Positions 44,318-55,592 of a stretch of 64,000 nt of DNA are shown here, piece by piece. The number at the start of each line of letters is the position of its first letter. Within the stretch, counting starts at the first letter, position 1. A model generated the notes under the pieces. That model was given only the letters and a program-made list of their open reading frames with translations. It made no database searches and was not told the DNA's origin. The position numbers and the translations under genes are program-made. Where the stretch lies: contig OY760867.2 in assembly GCA_963664035.2 (NCBI GenBank), positions 1,612,001 to 1,676,000 of the forward strand, written 5' to 3'. This DNA is from G958296245 sp963664035. Its GTDB lineage: Bacteria; Chloroflexota; Dehalococcoidia; Lucifugimonadales; G958296245.

Positions 44318-45006
44318 CCGCGCTATCCGGCGTCACCGCCGTATCCTTCGACGTGGACGACACCCTCTGGGACTTCGACGGGATGGCGCGCGGTGCGTTG
44401 AGGGCCGTCCTGGAGGAGCTCTCGCGCCTCGACCCGGAGGCGGCGCGCGCCCTCGACGTCGACAGGATGGTCGCCATCCGCAACGAGACCCACGACCGCC
44501 TGCGGGGCAGGGTCGACGACCTCAACGCGGTCCGCGAGGAGTCGATGAAGCAGGCGCTCCGCGAGGCGGGCAGGCCCGACGACGACCTCGGCTCCCGCCT
44601 CGCGCAGGTCTACTTCCGCCACAGGGACGCGGCGCGCCGCCCCTTCCCCGACGTGCGCCCGGCGCTGGAGCGCATGGCGCCACGCTACCGGCTCGGCCTG
44701 CTGTCCAACGGCAACACCGGCGCGGACGCCCTGGGCATCGGCGGCCTCGTCTCGTTCGAGGTCTTCTCGCAGGACCACGGCGGGATGGAGAAGCCCGACC
44801 CGCGCATCTTCGAGATTGCGGCGGAGCGGGCTGGCTGCCCTGCGCGGCAGATAGCCCACGTCGGCGACTCGCTGGCGAACGACGTCGCCGGCGCGGCCAA
44901 CGCCGGGTTCCGCCCCGTGTGGCTCAACCGAAACGGCACGCCCAACGACGCCCGCGCCGAGCTGGAGATAGCGTCGTTGGAGGAACTGGCCCCGCTGCTG
45001 CCATAG
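44314..45006 (+). CDS. HAD-superfamily hydrolase (subfamily IA-like)
   Basis: 230 aa. Motif I SFDVDDTLWDF (nucleophile Asp, ~12), motif II LLSNGNTG (~130), Lys in MEKPDPRIFEIAAE (~160) and motif III HVGDSLANDVAGA (~185). It is likely a small-molecule phosphatase with unknown substrate. The GTG start overlaps the preceding antitoxin stop (GTGA), giving an odd operon of antitoxin and housekeeping-type enzyme. Confidence 0.88.
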   Translation: MTALSGVTAVSFDVDDTLWDFDGMARGALRAVLEELSRLDPEAARALDVDRMVAIRNETHDRLRGRVDDLNAVREESMKQALREAGRPDDDLGSRLAQVYFRHRDAARRPFPDVRPALERMAPRYRLGLLSNGNTGADALGIGGLVSFEVFSQDHGGMEKPDPRIFEIAAERAGCPARQIAHVGDSLANDVAGAANAGFRPVWLNRNGTPNDARAELEIASLEELAPLLP

Positions 45007-45061
45007 GGAAGATATGCGATGATTACCGCAACGTACGAGTTTGAGCACCGTCCCCCAACCC

Positions 45062-45090
45062 TTGACAATGCCGAACGTAAGTACTATGCT
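45062..45090 (+). promoter_or_regulatory. Promoter of the restriction-modification genes
   Basis: TTGACA (45062-45067), a 17-base spacer and TATGCT (45085-45090), 90 bases before the endonuclease start. A 23-codon open frame (ATG 45119 to TAG 45188-45190) lies between them and overlaps the endonuclease start, so a leader peptide is possible. Confidence 0.65.
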
Positions 45091-45179
45091 TGTCTCCGCA
45101 GATAGAAGGTGCTGCCAAATGATCTTGACAAGATACGCCCTTCGCCCCACGGTGAGCAACGCTGAACTGGCGGTGTGCG

Positions 45180-46550
45180 ATGCCCCGTAGCGTTCTGCCG
45201 TTCGGAAGCGAATTCTCCCCGGCACAAATCGATCTCCCAATCCTTCTGCATCTTGCCTACACTCACAGGTCTGACTGGAAGGCCTTCGAGCGGGCAGTTC
45301 GTGACCGCTATTTCGCTCAACATCAAACGTCTGACTACAACAAGGGCAAGCTCGCCAACAACAGCAAGCTCTCGCTTCGCGCCTATGGTCTCATCGGTGG
45401 AAAAGATACCACGCTTACGTCGGCTGGCCTTGCTCTCTACAAACTGCGCAACGACGAACACGCTCTCGACACAGCTTTTGCCAAACACATTCTATTGCAC
45501 TGCCATGGCATGAACTTCGTCCAATGCATCCTCGACATGCAAGCCTCGGGTGAGAGGATCGACCTGAACAGTCTGCGTCGTTGGCTCGATGAGCGCGGCA
45601 TTACGGTGCCGCGCGGCGGCAAACACATGAGCACGCTGCGTCTTTGGCTCGAGAAGGCCGAGGTCTTCGTCACCGGCTACCGCATTGACCGAGCACGCCT
45701 AGACCAGGTTCTCGGTCTCGGAGTAGATGAGTATGAGGCTCTAGCTACGTTTAGTCACGAGCAACGCGCATATCTCAAGGCACTCGCCAACATGGGCGGC
45801 GGCGGGCCTCACCTTTCCAACGACATCGAGAAGCTCGCCACTGCCACCTATGGTATTCGCTTCAACGAGAAGAATCTACCTAAGCAAGTGCTATATCCCC
45901 TGCGCGACGTGTGCTATGTCAAATTGGAACGAGGCACGAAGCAAGCTGGGCGCGGGGCAAAGCCTTTCCTGGTCACTGCAACTACCAAGTTAACAATCGA
46001 CATCATTACACCCCTAATTGAACAGGTGGAACAGCAAGTTCATGCGGATATTCGTCCTTTGCTACGGAAGCCCATCAGGGAAATTCGTGAGGAGACCAAC
46101 TCGCAGGACAGACATATCCGTGGACTTGCGTTGGAAGCCTTGGCCTTCAAGCTCATGCGCCTTCTCGACCTTTCCTACGTCGCCACGCGACTGCGCGGAA
46201 GCGCTACCGGCGGCGCCGAGGTAGACTTGGTCTTCGAAAGTGCGCGACTCGTCTTCTCCCGCTGGCAGATCCAGTGCAAGAACACGTCTCGCGTCGCCCT
46301 TGATGACGTTGCGAAAGAGGTGGGATTGACGCACCTCCTCAAGAGCAACGCCATCGTGCTTGTGTCTACCGGTGAGATAGGTGATGAAGCTCGTCATTAT
46401 GCTAACAGCGTCATGGCGGATTCCAATTTGTGCATTGTAATGGTTGACGGTAACGACCTAGGCCTAATAGAAGAACGTCCGGCAGCGATTATTGACGTAT
46501 TCACGCGTGAAGCCCGCCATGCTATGGATCTCAAGAAGCTTGAACTTTAA
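45180..46550 (+). CDS. Type II restriction endonuclease-like protein (PD-(D/E)XK)
   Basis: 456 aa. The C-terminal region has GGAEVDLVFES, then RWQIQCKNTS (~340-375), a D...QxK form of the PD-(D/E)XK nuclease core, followed by ALDDVAKEVGLTHLLKSNAI as in Mrr-like and other restriction-type folds. The N-terminal ~300 residues (HRSDWKAFERAVRDRYFAQH, LTSAGLALYKLRND) probably recognise DNA. It is directly followed by a DNA methyltransferase. Base composition is less GC-rich than in neighbours, which suggests horizontal transfer. Confidence 0.72.
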   Translation: MPRSVLPFGSEFSPAQIDLPILLHLAYTHRSDWKAFERAVRDRYFAQHQTSDYNKGKLANNSKLSLRAYGLIGGKDTTLTSAGLALYKLRNDEHALDTAFAKHILLHCHGMNFVQCILDMQASGERIDLNSLRRWLDERGITVPRGGKHMSTLRLWLEKAEVFVTGYRIDRARLDQVLGLGVDEYEALATFSHEQRAYLKALANMGGGGPHLSNDIEKLATATYGIRFNEKNLPKQVLYPLRDVCYVKLERGTKQAGRGAKPFLVTATTKLTIDIITPLIEQVEQQVHADIRPLLRKPIREIREETNSQDRHIRGLALEALAFKLMRLLDLSYVATRLRGSATGGAEVDLVFESARLVFSRWQIQCKNTSRVALDDVAKEVGLTHLLKSNAIVLVSTGEIGDEARHYANSVMADSNLCIVMVDGNDLGLIEERPAAIIDVFTREARHAMDLKKLEL

Positions 46551-46562
46551 GGGGCATGTGTG

Positions 46563-47595
46563 ATGAATATGAGACAGGCTAACCCTAGCACCTTCCATGA
46601 GACGAACTTAGGTCGAATAGTTCATGGAGATAGCCGCGAGGTACTTAGCACGTATGCGGAAGGTTCTGTGAATCTCATCATGACAAGTCCACCCTTCGGA
46701 TTGGTTCGAAAAAAGGAATATGGCAATGTGGATGCCACTGAATATGTTGGTTGGTTTGAGACTTTCGCCAAGGATTTCCATCGTGTTTTGAAGGACGATG
46801 GCAGTCTGGTCATAGACATCGGCGGCGCATGGAACAAAGGCTATCCCACTCGAAGTCTGTATCACTTCAAGCTTCTCATCATGTTGTGTGAAGAGATTGG
46901 CTTTCACCTAGCGCAGGATTTCTACTGGTGGAACCCGTCCAAATTGCCAACACCTGCTGAGTGGGTTACCGTCAGACGGGTGCGTGTGAAGGACGCCATC
47001 AATACCGTTTGGTGGCTGTCCAAGACACCTTGGCCAAAGGCAAGTAACCGCCGCGTACTCCAACCGTATAGTCCTAGCATGGACGTGCTCCTAGCAAAAG
47101 GATACACGGCCAAGAAGCGCCCTTCCGGTCACCACATTAGTGGAGGGTTCAGTATGGACAATGGGGCAGCGATTCCGCCCAACCTCATCGCAATCCCGAA
47201 CACTGACAGTAACGGCTTCTACTTGCGATACTGTGAGGAGAAGGGGCTCAAGCCTCATCCCGCACGGTTCCCGGCGGAGTTGCCTGAGTACTTCATTCGT
47301 ATGTTGACCGATCCAGGCGACCTCGTGGTTGACCCGTTTGCTGGTAGCTGTGTGACCGGCGAGGTTTGTGAGCGGACTGGGCGCCGCTGGGTATGTGTAG
47401 AGCTCGTGGAAGAGTATTGCGAGGCATCGCTAGGACGCTTTGTTCGTCGTCCAAAGGAGAACTCTAAGCCCGCCGCCAACCCATCGGACCACTCGAACTA
47501 CTATCGAGTGCCGCGGCCGGGCGTTATGTGGAGGAACTCTCACAGCGACGAGCTTGTGAGAGATGGTGGAAGAAAACGACCTGTCAATAAGAGTC

Positions 47596-47603
<8 letters not shown>
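46563..47603 (+). CDS. Type II DNA methyltransferase, beta class
   Basis: 346 aa. Motif IV TSPPFGL comes first (~40) and the AdoMet motif I region DPFAGSCVTGEVCERTGRRW late (~255), the beta-class order. TSPPF points to N4-cytosine or, less likely, N6-adenine methylation. The central part (residues 90-230) holds the target recognition region. It protects host DNA against the adjacent nuclease. ATG 46563 is used, with GTG 46560 as an alternative. The 3' end overlaps carB by eight bases. AT-rich codon use relative to carB supports transfer. Confidence 0.87.
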
Positions 47604-50982
<3,379 letters not shown>

Positions 50983-50989
50983 CGGCGTA

Positions 50990-51190
50990 GTCATTGGTAC
51001 GAAAATAGCCCCGCGCAACTTGACTTGTCCCTTCCCCCCCTGCGGGCCCGCAGGGGGGGAAGGGACAAATCAAGTTGGTCTGGTCTATTTTCATACCAAC
51101 CATTCATGTCGGTTGCGGTCCGGCGCACCAAGGGATGAAATGGACCAAGGCAGGCTTCTAACCCCCATCCTAACCTTCCCCCGCAGGGGG
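50990..51190. repeat. Repeat island, left part
   Basis: A long imperfect palindrome runs from TTGGTACGAAAATAG (~50996) through CAACTTGACTTGTCCC, a C-run/G-run centre, to CTATTTTCATACCAA (~51088). Then follow GGTCCGGCGCACCAAGGGATG and a half REP hairpin. The same modules recur at 52520-53240. There is no gene. Confidence 0.75.
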
Positions 51191-52519
51191 CTGACAGGGG
51201 TAGGCAAAGTCTGAGATCGGTATAAGAACTTGGAAAGCGCATGGGTTTCTGGCATCTTTTTGGTACCAACAGAAAGGAGCCAGAGATTCGCCATGCGCCT
51301 CCCATCCGAATGGTATCAGATGCAGCAGACCATCGAACAACACATGCCGCACCTCAGAGAGTCCCAACTCAAAGGGCTGGTCCTCTGGGTGTACGGCACC
51401 ATCCTGGCCGGGAGCGGCTGCCAGAACGCCGTCGCGACGGCGCTCTCGTTCGTCGGCAGCTTCAACAGCATCCGCCAGTACCTCAGGGAGTGGCTCTACG
51501 ATGGGCAAGACCGTGCCAACCCGTGCCGCGTGCAACTGGATGTGACCTCGTGCTTTGTTCCGCTGCTGAGGTGGCTGCTGAAGTTGTGGAAGTCGGACAG
51601 ACTGGTGCTTGCCATAGACCCGACGATGCAGGGCGATCGGATGACCTCGATCGTGATAAGCGCGGTCTACCGAAGCTGCGCCATTCCCCTTGCCTGGAGC
51701 ATCATGCCCGCCAACACGCCCGGCAAGTGGATGGACCCGATCGTGGATATGCTCCGAGTCCTGTCCGAAGCGGTGCCTGAGCACATGACCGTGCTGGTAA
51801 TGTGTGATCGGGGACTGAGGAGTCCGAAACTGTGGGATCAGATACGCTCTGCGGGATTGCATCCGTACATGCGACAGTCGATCAACACCGTGTTCTGTCC
51901 TGATGGGGGAACTCGCCTGCCTGCGCGGTCTCTCGTACCCGGACCAGGCCACGCGTATATTGGGGCAGGGACGGCCTTCAACAGACCCAGCATACGCCGT
52001 CGCGGAACGATGATCGTAGTCTGGGACATAGGTCAAGACGAGCCGTGGGTGGTTATGACCGATCTCTCGCCTGCTCAAACAGGGGTGTGCTGGTATGCGC
52101 TCCGGTTCTGGATAGAGCTGGGCTTTCGGGCGCTCAAGAGCGTCGGATGGCAGTGGCAGGACACACGAAGAACCGACCCCGAACGGGTGTCGCGGCACTG
52201 GCTTGTACTGTCGGTGGCGACGCTTTGGACGTTGGCGTACGGGACCAGGGTGGAAGACGCCAATGACCTGGGCGTAGCGCCCAGTCATCTCAGAGCGCCT
52301 CCGAAATCTCTTGCGCCCAATCATCGCAGTGCAACAAGCACGCCGAGACGAACCGTAAGCGTACTGCGGCTGGGCATAAGCTGGCTGCGTCGGCTGCTTC
52401 ACAAGGGCAGACTCTGGCGAAGGGTCTGGCTCCTTCCTGAACCATGGCCCGAACCACCGCCTGATATGGAGATTACCTATCATCTCGGAACTTAAACACC
52501 AAATGCCTACCCCTGTCAG
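51191..52519 (+). mobile_element. Insertion sequence nested in the repeat island (IS4-like)
   Basis: 1329 bases with 16-base perfect inverted ends, CTGACAGGGGTAGGCA (51191-51206) and TGCCTACCCCTGTCAG (52504-52519). The flanks are the two halves of a C-run/G-run REP hairpin, both containing CCCGCAGGGGG, so the element landed in the repeat. The direct flanking match may be a target duplication or part of the palindrome. Confidence 0.82.
51293..52495 (+). CDS. DDE transposase (IS4-superfamily-like)
   Basis: 400 aa. First Asp in LVLAIDPTMQGDRMTSIV (~100), second Asp in VLVMCDRGLRSPKLW (~165) and Glu in RFWIELGFRALKSVGWQWQD (~285) give a DDE set with a YREK-like helix region. AAAGGAG precedes ATG 51293 by eight bases. 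The frame is intact, the element ends are perfect, and it is probably recently active. The subgroup cannot be named with certainty. Confidence 0.82.
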   Translation: MRLPSEWYQMQQTIEQHMPHLRESQLKGLVLWVYGTILAGSGCQNAVATALSFVGSFNSIRQYLREWLYDGQDRANPCRVQLDVTSCFVPLLRWLLKLWKSDRLVLAIDPTMQGDRMTSIVISAVYRSCAIPLAWSIMPANTPGKWMDPIVDMLRVLSEAVPEHMTVLVMCDRGLRSPKLWDQIRSAGLHPYMRQSINTVFCPDGGTRLPARSLVPGPGHAYIGAGTAFNRPSIRRRGTMIVVWDIGQDEPWVVMTDLSPAQTGVCWYALRFWIELGFRALKSVGWQWQDTRRTDPERVSRHWLVLSVATLWTLAYGTRVEDANDLGVAPSHLRAPPKSLAPNHRSATSTPRRTVSVLRLGISWLRRLLHKGRLWRRVWLLPEPWPEPPPDMEITYHLGT

Positions 52520-53400
52520 CCCGCAGGGGGGGAAGGTTAGGATGGGGGGTTAGAAGCCTGCCTTGATCCATTTTCATCCCCTGTGCGCCGGAACCGCAAC
52601 CGACATGGGTGGTTGGTATGAAAATAGACCAGACCAACTTGACTTGTCCCTTCCCCCCCTGCGGGCCCCCTGCGGGGGAAGGTTAGGATGGGGGGTTAGA
52701 AGCCTGCCTTGGTTCATTTTCATCCCCTGGTGCGCCGGACCGCAACCGGCATGGGTGGTTGGTACGAAAATAGCCCCGCGCAACTTGACTTGTCCCTTCC
52801 CCCCCTGCGGGGGAAGGCTAGGATGGGGGGTTAGAAGCCTGCATTGGTTCATTTTCATCCCTTGGTGCGCCGGACCGCAACCGGCATGGGTGGTTGGTAT
52901 GAAAATAACCGTGCCACACACCACCCGCCGTTCCCGAACATCAGCGCAACCCCACCCTATCGCTCCTATCTACGGCCTATATCCCCTTCCATCATCCCAA
53001 TCACGCCCATCACACGAATCACAGTTCAGACGGATGCATCCATTTTCATCCCCTGGTGCGCCGGAACCACAACCGACATGGATGGTTGGTACGAAAATAG
53101 CCCCGCGCAATTTGATTGTCCCTTCGACGGGAGAAGGTTAGAGCCTGCCCTGAGTCTGCTGAAGGGATGAGGGTTCCCCTTCCGGGCGCACCCATTGTCA
53201 TCCACTGGTGTGCCGGGCCGCAAACCGGCATGGGTGGCTACTATGAAAATAGCCGCGCAACACCCCCATTCGTCGTTCCCGCGAAGCATGTCCCGTACTC
53301 CGATACGGGAGCGGGAACCCATCCCCGGCGCCTTGGGACCCTCACATCAGAGCGATGGAGTGTACCCCGTTTTCATTCCCCTGTGTGGCCTTTCCCAAGG
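52520..53400. repeat. Repeat island, right part (tandem composite units)
   Basis: About five imperfect copies of a unit containing CATTTTCATCCCCTGGTGCG, then CCGGACCGCAACCGGCATGG, TTGGTACGAAAATAG, CTTGTCCCTTCCCCCCTGC and GGGGAAGGTTAGGATGGGGG. The CATTTTCATC markers are near 52569, 52715, 52847, 53039 and (changed to CATTGTCATC) 53191, giving irregular periods of about 130-190 bases. A family 3 copy ends it (53291-53360). No open frame looks like a gene. Confidence 0.75.
53291..53360. repeat. Dispersed repeat family 3, copy b
   Basis: CCCGTACTCCGATACGGG followed by GCGGGAACCCATCCCC and CCCTCACATCAGAGCGATGG, about 90% like the copy at 12123-12189 by eye. Confidence 0.65.
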
Positions 53401-53483
53401 CCCCAGTCATTCCTCAGAAGTGGTAGGTGTACCCGTCTCTCCTCCAATAACCGCCGCCGCCGAATCCGCGGTAGCTGCGGCGG

Positions 53484-53882
53484 TCACGTGTAGCCGCCTC
53501 CGATGGCTGCCAGGGCGGAGTCCATCTGCGCAAGCCCGGACCGGTGCCCAACGTCCAGCACCCGGTCCACCTGCGGCATGTGCCAACCAAGGCGGCGGGC
53601 CAACTCCGCCTTGCCGACGCCCTGCTCCCGCATCCCCTGGTAGAGCATGACCTTCACGGAAGTGAGCGTCGGCAGTATGGCGTAAGTCTCGCCCCGCGAA
53701 GGCGTGGGAATGTCCTTCCGGTCGTGGATGCGGGCGGCAATAGCTTCTTCCAGCGCGTGGACGGCGCGGGCGACGGCCTCCTCGCGATCATCCCCGAAAG
53801 TGGTCAGATCCGGGAAGTCGGGGGAGGTCGCCAACAGAGTCCCGTCATCATCTTCGAGCGTTATCGGATACCAAGCACGTTC
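53484..53882 (-). CDS. hicB: HicB-family antitoxin lacking a recognisable start codon
   Basis: The conserved HicB N-terminus WYPITLEDDDGTLLATSPDF, followed by PDLTTFGDD, is encoded from about 53873, but its frame opens only after a TGA at 53883-53885 with no ATG, GTG or early TTG. The first usable codon is TTG 53834, which would skip the first beta strand and give 116 aa. The C-terminal part has an HTH (GKAELARRLGWHMPQVDRVL). HicB neutralises the HicA mRNA interferase; no hicA is visible on either side. Either a non-standard start or a decayed gene. Confidence 0.72.
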   Translation of the reverse strand, partial: ERAWYPITLEDDDGTLLATSPDFPDLTTFGDDREEAVARAVHALEEAIAARIHDRKDIPTPSRGETYAILPTLTSVKVMLYQGMREQGVGKAELARRLGWHMPQVDRVLDVGHRSGLAQMDSALAAIGGGYT

Positions 53883-53902
53883 TCAAACCTAAAGGTCGCC
53901 CG

Positions 53903-54703
53903 CTAGTCGTAGTTGCTGGGCACGTGGTCGCCCAGCAGCCGGCGCTGCCGGGGCGTACACTGCGCGATGATCTCCGGGTCGAACTGGAACCTGTTGAGGT
54001 ACGGCGGGAACTTCTGCGTGATCATGCGCTTGGCGTAGTGGACCTGCAGCAGGTAGCGAGTCTCGCCGCTCACGTTCGCCGTGCCGCGGTGCCACACCTC
54101 GCAGCGGAACATCACCACGTCGCCCGCCTTGCACAGCACGCTCTTCTCCGTGCGCCCGTTCCACTCCGTGGCCCCCTTGGGGAGGCGCCCCGACAGGTGG
54201 CTGCCCGGTATGAAGTTCGTCGGCCCGAGGTCCTCGTACATGTCGTTCAGGTAGTAGTGCGCCGTCGTGACGAAGACGGGCATCTTCACGCGCGGGTCCG
54301 CCAGCACGTCCTCCGGTAGCTCCACGGGAAGCCAGTCGCAGTGGAGCTGCTGGTTCGGGCGTCCTGGGCCGGTGACCCAGGCCGTCATGCCGATCACGTG
54401 GCAGTCCTTGCCGTGTATCGCCTCGGCCAGGTCGATCACGCCGTCCCCGTCGAGGTACTGGAGGAATAGAGGGTCCCGGTTGAAGACGTTGTTGACGTGC
54501 TTGTTCAGGAAGCCGCCGTTGTCGGGCGTGGAGTGCCGGTTGAAGCTGGCCTCGATGGGCGTCAGCCGGTCCATAACCTCCCTCAGCTCGGCGACCTGGT
54601 CGGCGTCGAGCGCCCCGGGGAAGTAGGCGTAGCCGTCCTTCTCGATCCCCTCGACCCTGCTGGCAAGGTCGGGCTGCGGTTTCAGGTCCAGCGCTTCGGC
54701 CAT
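53903..54703 (-). CDS. Phytanoyl-CoA dioxygenase (PhyH) family protein
   Basis: 266 aa Fe(II)/2-oxoglutarate oxygenase-like double-stranded beta helix. The facial triad is visible as HCDW (HxD, ~118) and WHRGT (distal His, ~210). GTNFIPGSH-like TNFIPGSHLSG and an Arg in GETRYLLQ (2-oxoglutarate contact) are in place. N-terminal EKDGYAYFPGALDADQVAEL is typical. Hydroxylation substrates vary widely; unknown here. It is monocistronic. Confidence 0.87.
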   Translation of the reverse strand: MAEALDLKPQPDLASRVEGIEKDGYAYFPGALDADQVAELREVMDRLTPIEASFNRHSTPDNGGFLNKHVNNVFNRDPLFLQYLDGDGVIDLAEAIHGKDCHVIGMTAWVTGPGRPNQQLHCDWLPVELPEDVLADPRVKMPVFVTTAHYYLNDMYEDLGPTNFIPGSHLSGRLPKGATEWNGRTEKSVLCKAGDVVMFRCEVWHRGTANVSGETRYLLQVHYAKRMITQKFPPYLNRFQFDPEIIAQCTPRQRRLLGDHVPSNYD

Positions 54704-54863
54704 CTCGCTCCCTCCAGCCTATGTCAGGCACGCGGATATTAGGCGCGCCTCCAGGCGGGTGTCAAGAGAGACCGATCGGAAGGCATAGGATAATGGCTCC
54801 ATATCGTGGCAAGAATTGGTGTATGATTGCCTTGAACCCCACCATGACTCAAGGAGGATTGAA

Positions 54864-55124
54864 ATGACTCAGGAGGCCGTCTCGCTGGCCGTTGAGCGGG
54901 AGTTCTGGGAGGAGAACCGAAAGGAGTTGGCAAAGGAGTACCCTGACAAGTGGGTGCTGATTAAGGGGACTGACGTTGTAGGGAGCTTTGACCTACCGGA
55001 GGAATTGATGGAAATGTCCAAGGCCCAAGAAGCCGTGGGCATCAGCCTTGCCAGGTGTGCATCGACCGAAGAGCCAATGGCTTTCCTTCCGTCAACCCAC
55101 GTCGTTACGTGCATTGATCGTTAG
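54864..55124 (+). CDS. DUF5678-like small protein
   Basis: 86 aa. FWEENRKELAKEYPDKWVLI followed by KGTDVVGSFD matches the short DUF5678 pattern (K-L-x-x-Y-x-x-x-W-V then a strand with V-x-S). These small proteins are often encoded next to retropepsin-like proteases, as here. AAGGAGG seven bases upstream fixes ATG 54864. Function is not known. The next gene begins within its 3' end in another frame. Confidence 0.68.
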   Translation: MTQEAVSLAVEREFWEENRKELAKEYPDKWVLIKGTDVVGSFDLPEELMEMSKAQEAVGISLARCASTEEPMAFLPSTHVVTCIDR

Positions 55125-55520
55125 GGCGCAGCGGCTAGGGCAGGGGGTCAGGTTGGTGGTGGATGTCACGCTACAGGCCGTTGGCGGCGGGAGGTTCACA
55201 GGCCCGGCGATGCTGGATACCGGAGCCTCCATATCGGTCATAGACGAGAACGTAGCTTTGGCGTACGGTTTCAGGCAAGTGGGGCTGTGCAGGTGCTGCT
55301 GCCCAATGGTGACGAGGAGCGGAAACCGTTGTACGAGGCCACGCTGTTCATCTCTGAGGAAGGGTTCTCCAAGAGGATGGACATGGCCGCTGGCGACATC
55401 CTTGAACGGCAGCAGATTATCGCCTTGATAGGCATGGACGTACTGAGACACGGTACGCTCACCTATCGCGGCCCAGATGACGAGTTCGAAATAGACTTGC
55501 CGAAGCGCACACTCATATAA
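55114..55520 (+). pseudogene. Retropepsin-like aspartic protease, frameshifted
   Basis: The first frame holds VVDVTLQAVGGGRFTGPAML then the catalytic DTGAS in AMLDTGASISVIDEN, and runs out near 55280. The second frame continues VLLPNGDEERKPLYEATLF and IIALIGMDVLRHGTLTYRG (with the usual GMD...L pattern) to the stop at 55518-55520. One extra G in the GGGG run at 55281-55284 would join them. This is a single-base deletion, a sequencing error or, less likely, a programmed shift. The start is uncertain: TTG 55114 or GTG 55156. Confidence 0.65.
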
Positions 55521-55592
55521 TCCCCGTGTTCTCCGCTGCGTTTACGCGTACAGAACTCATAGGTGTATGGAGATAGCTCCTAGACCGGACCA

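Noticed and set aside
52520..53400. Possible integron cassette array
   Set aside because: No integrase is present, units contain no genes, and no attC core pair (RYYYAAC/GTTRRRY) is found in the expected arrangement.
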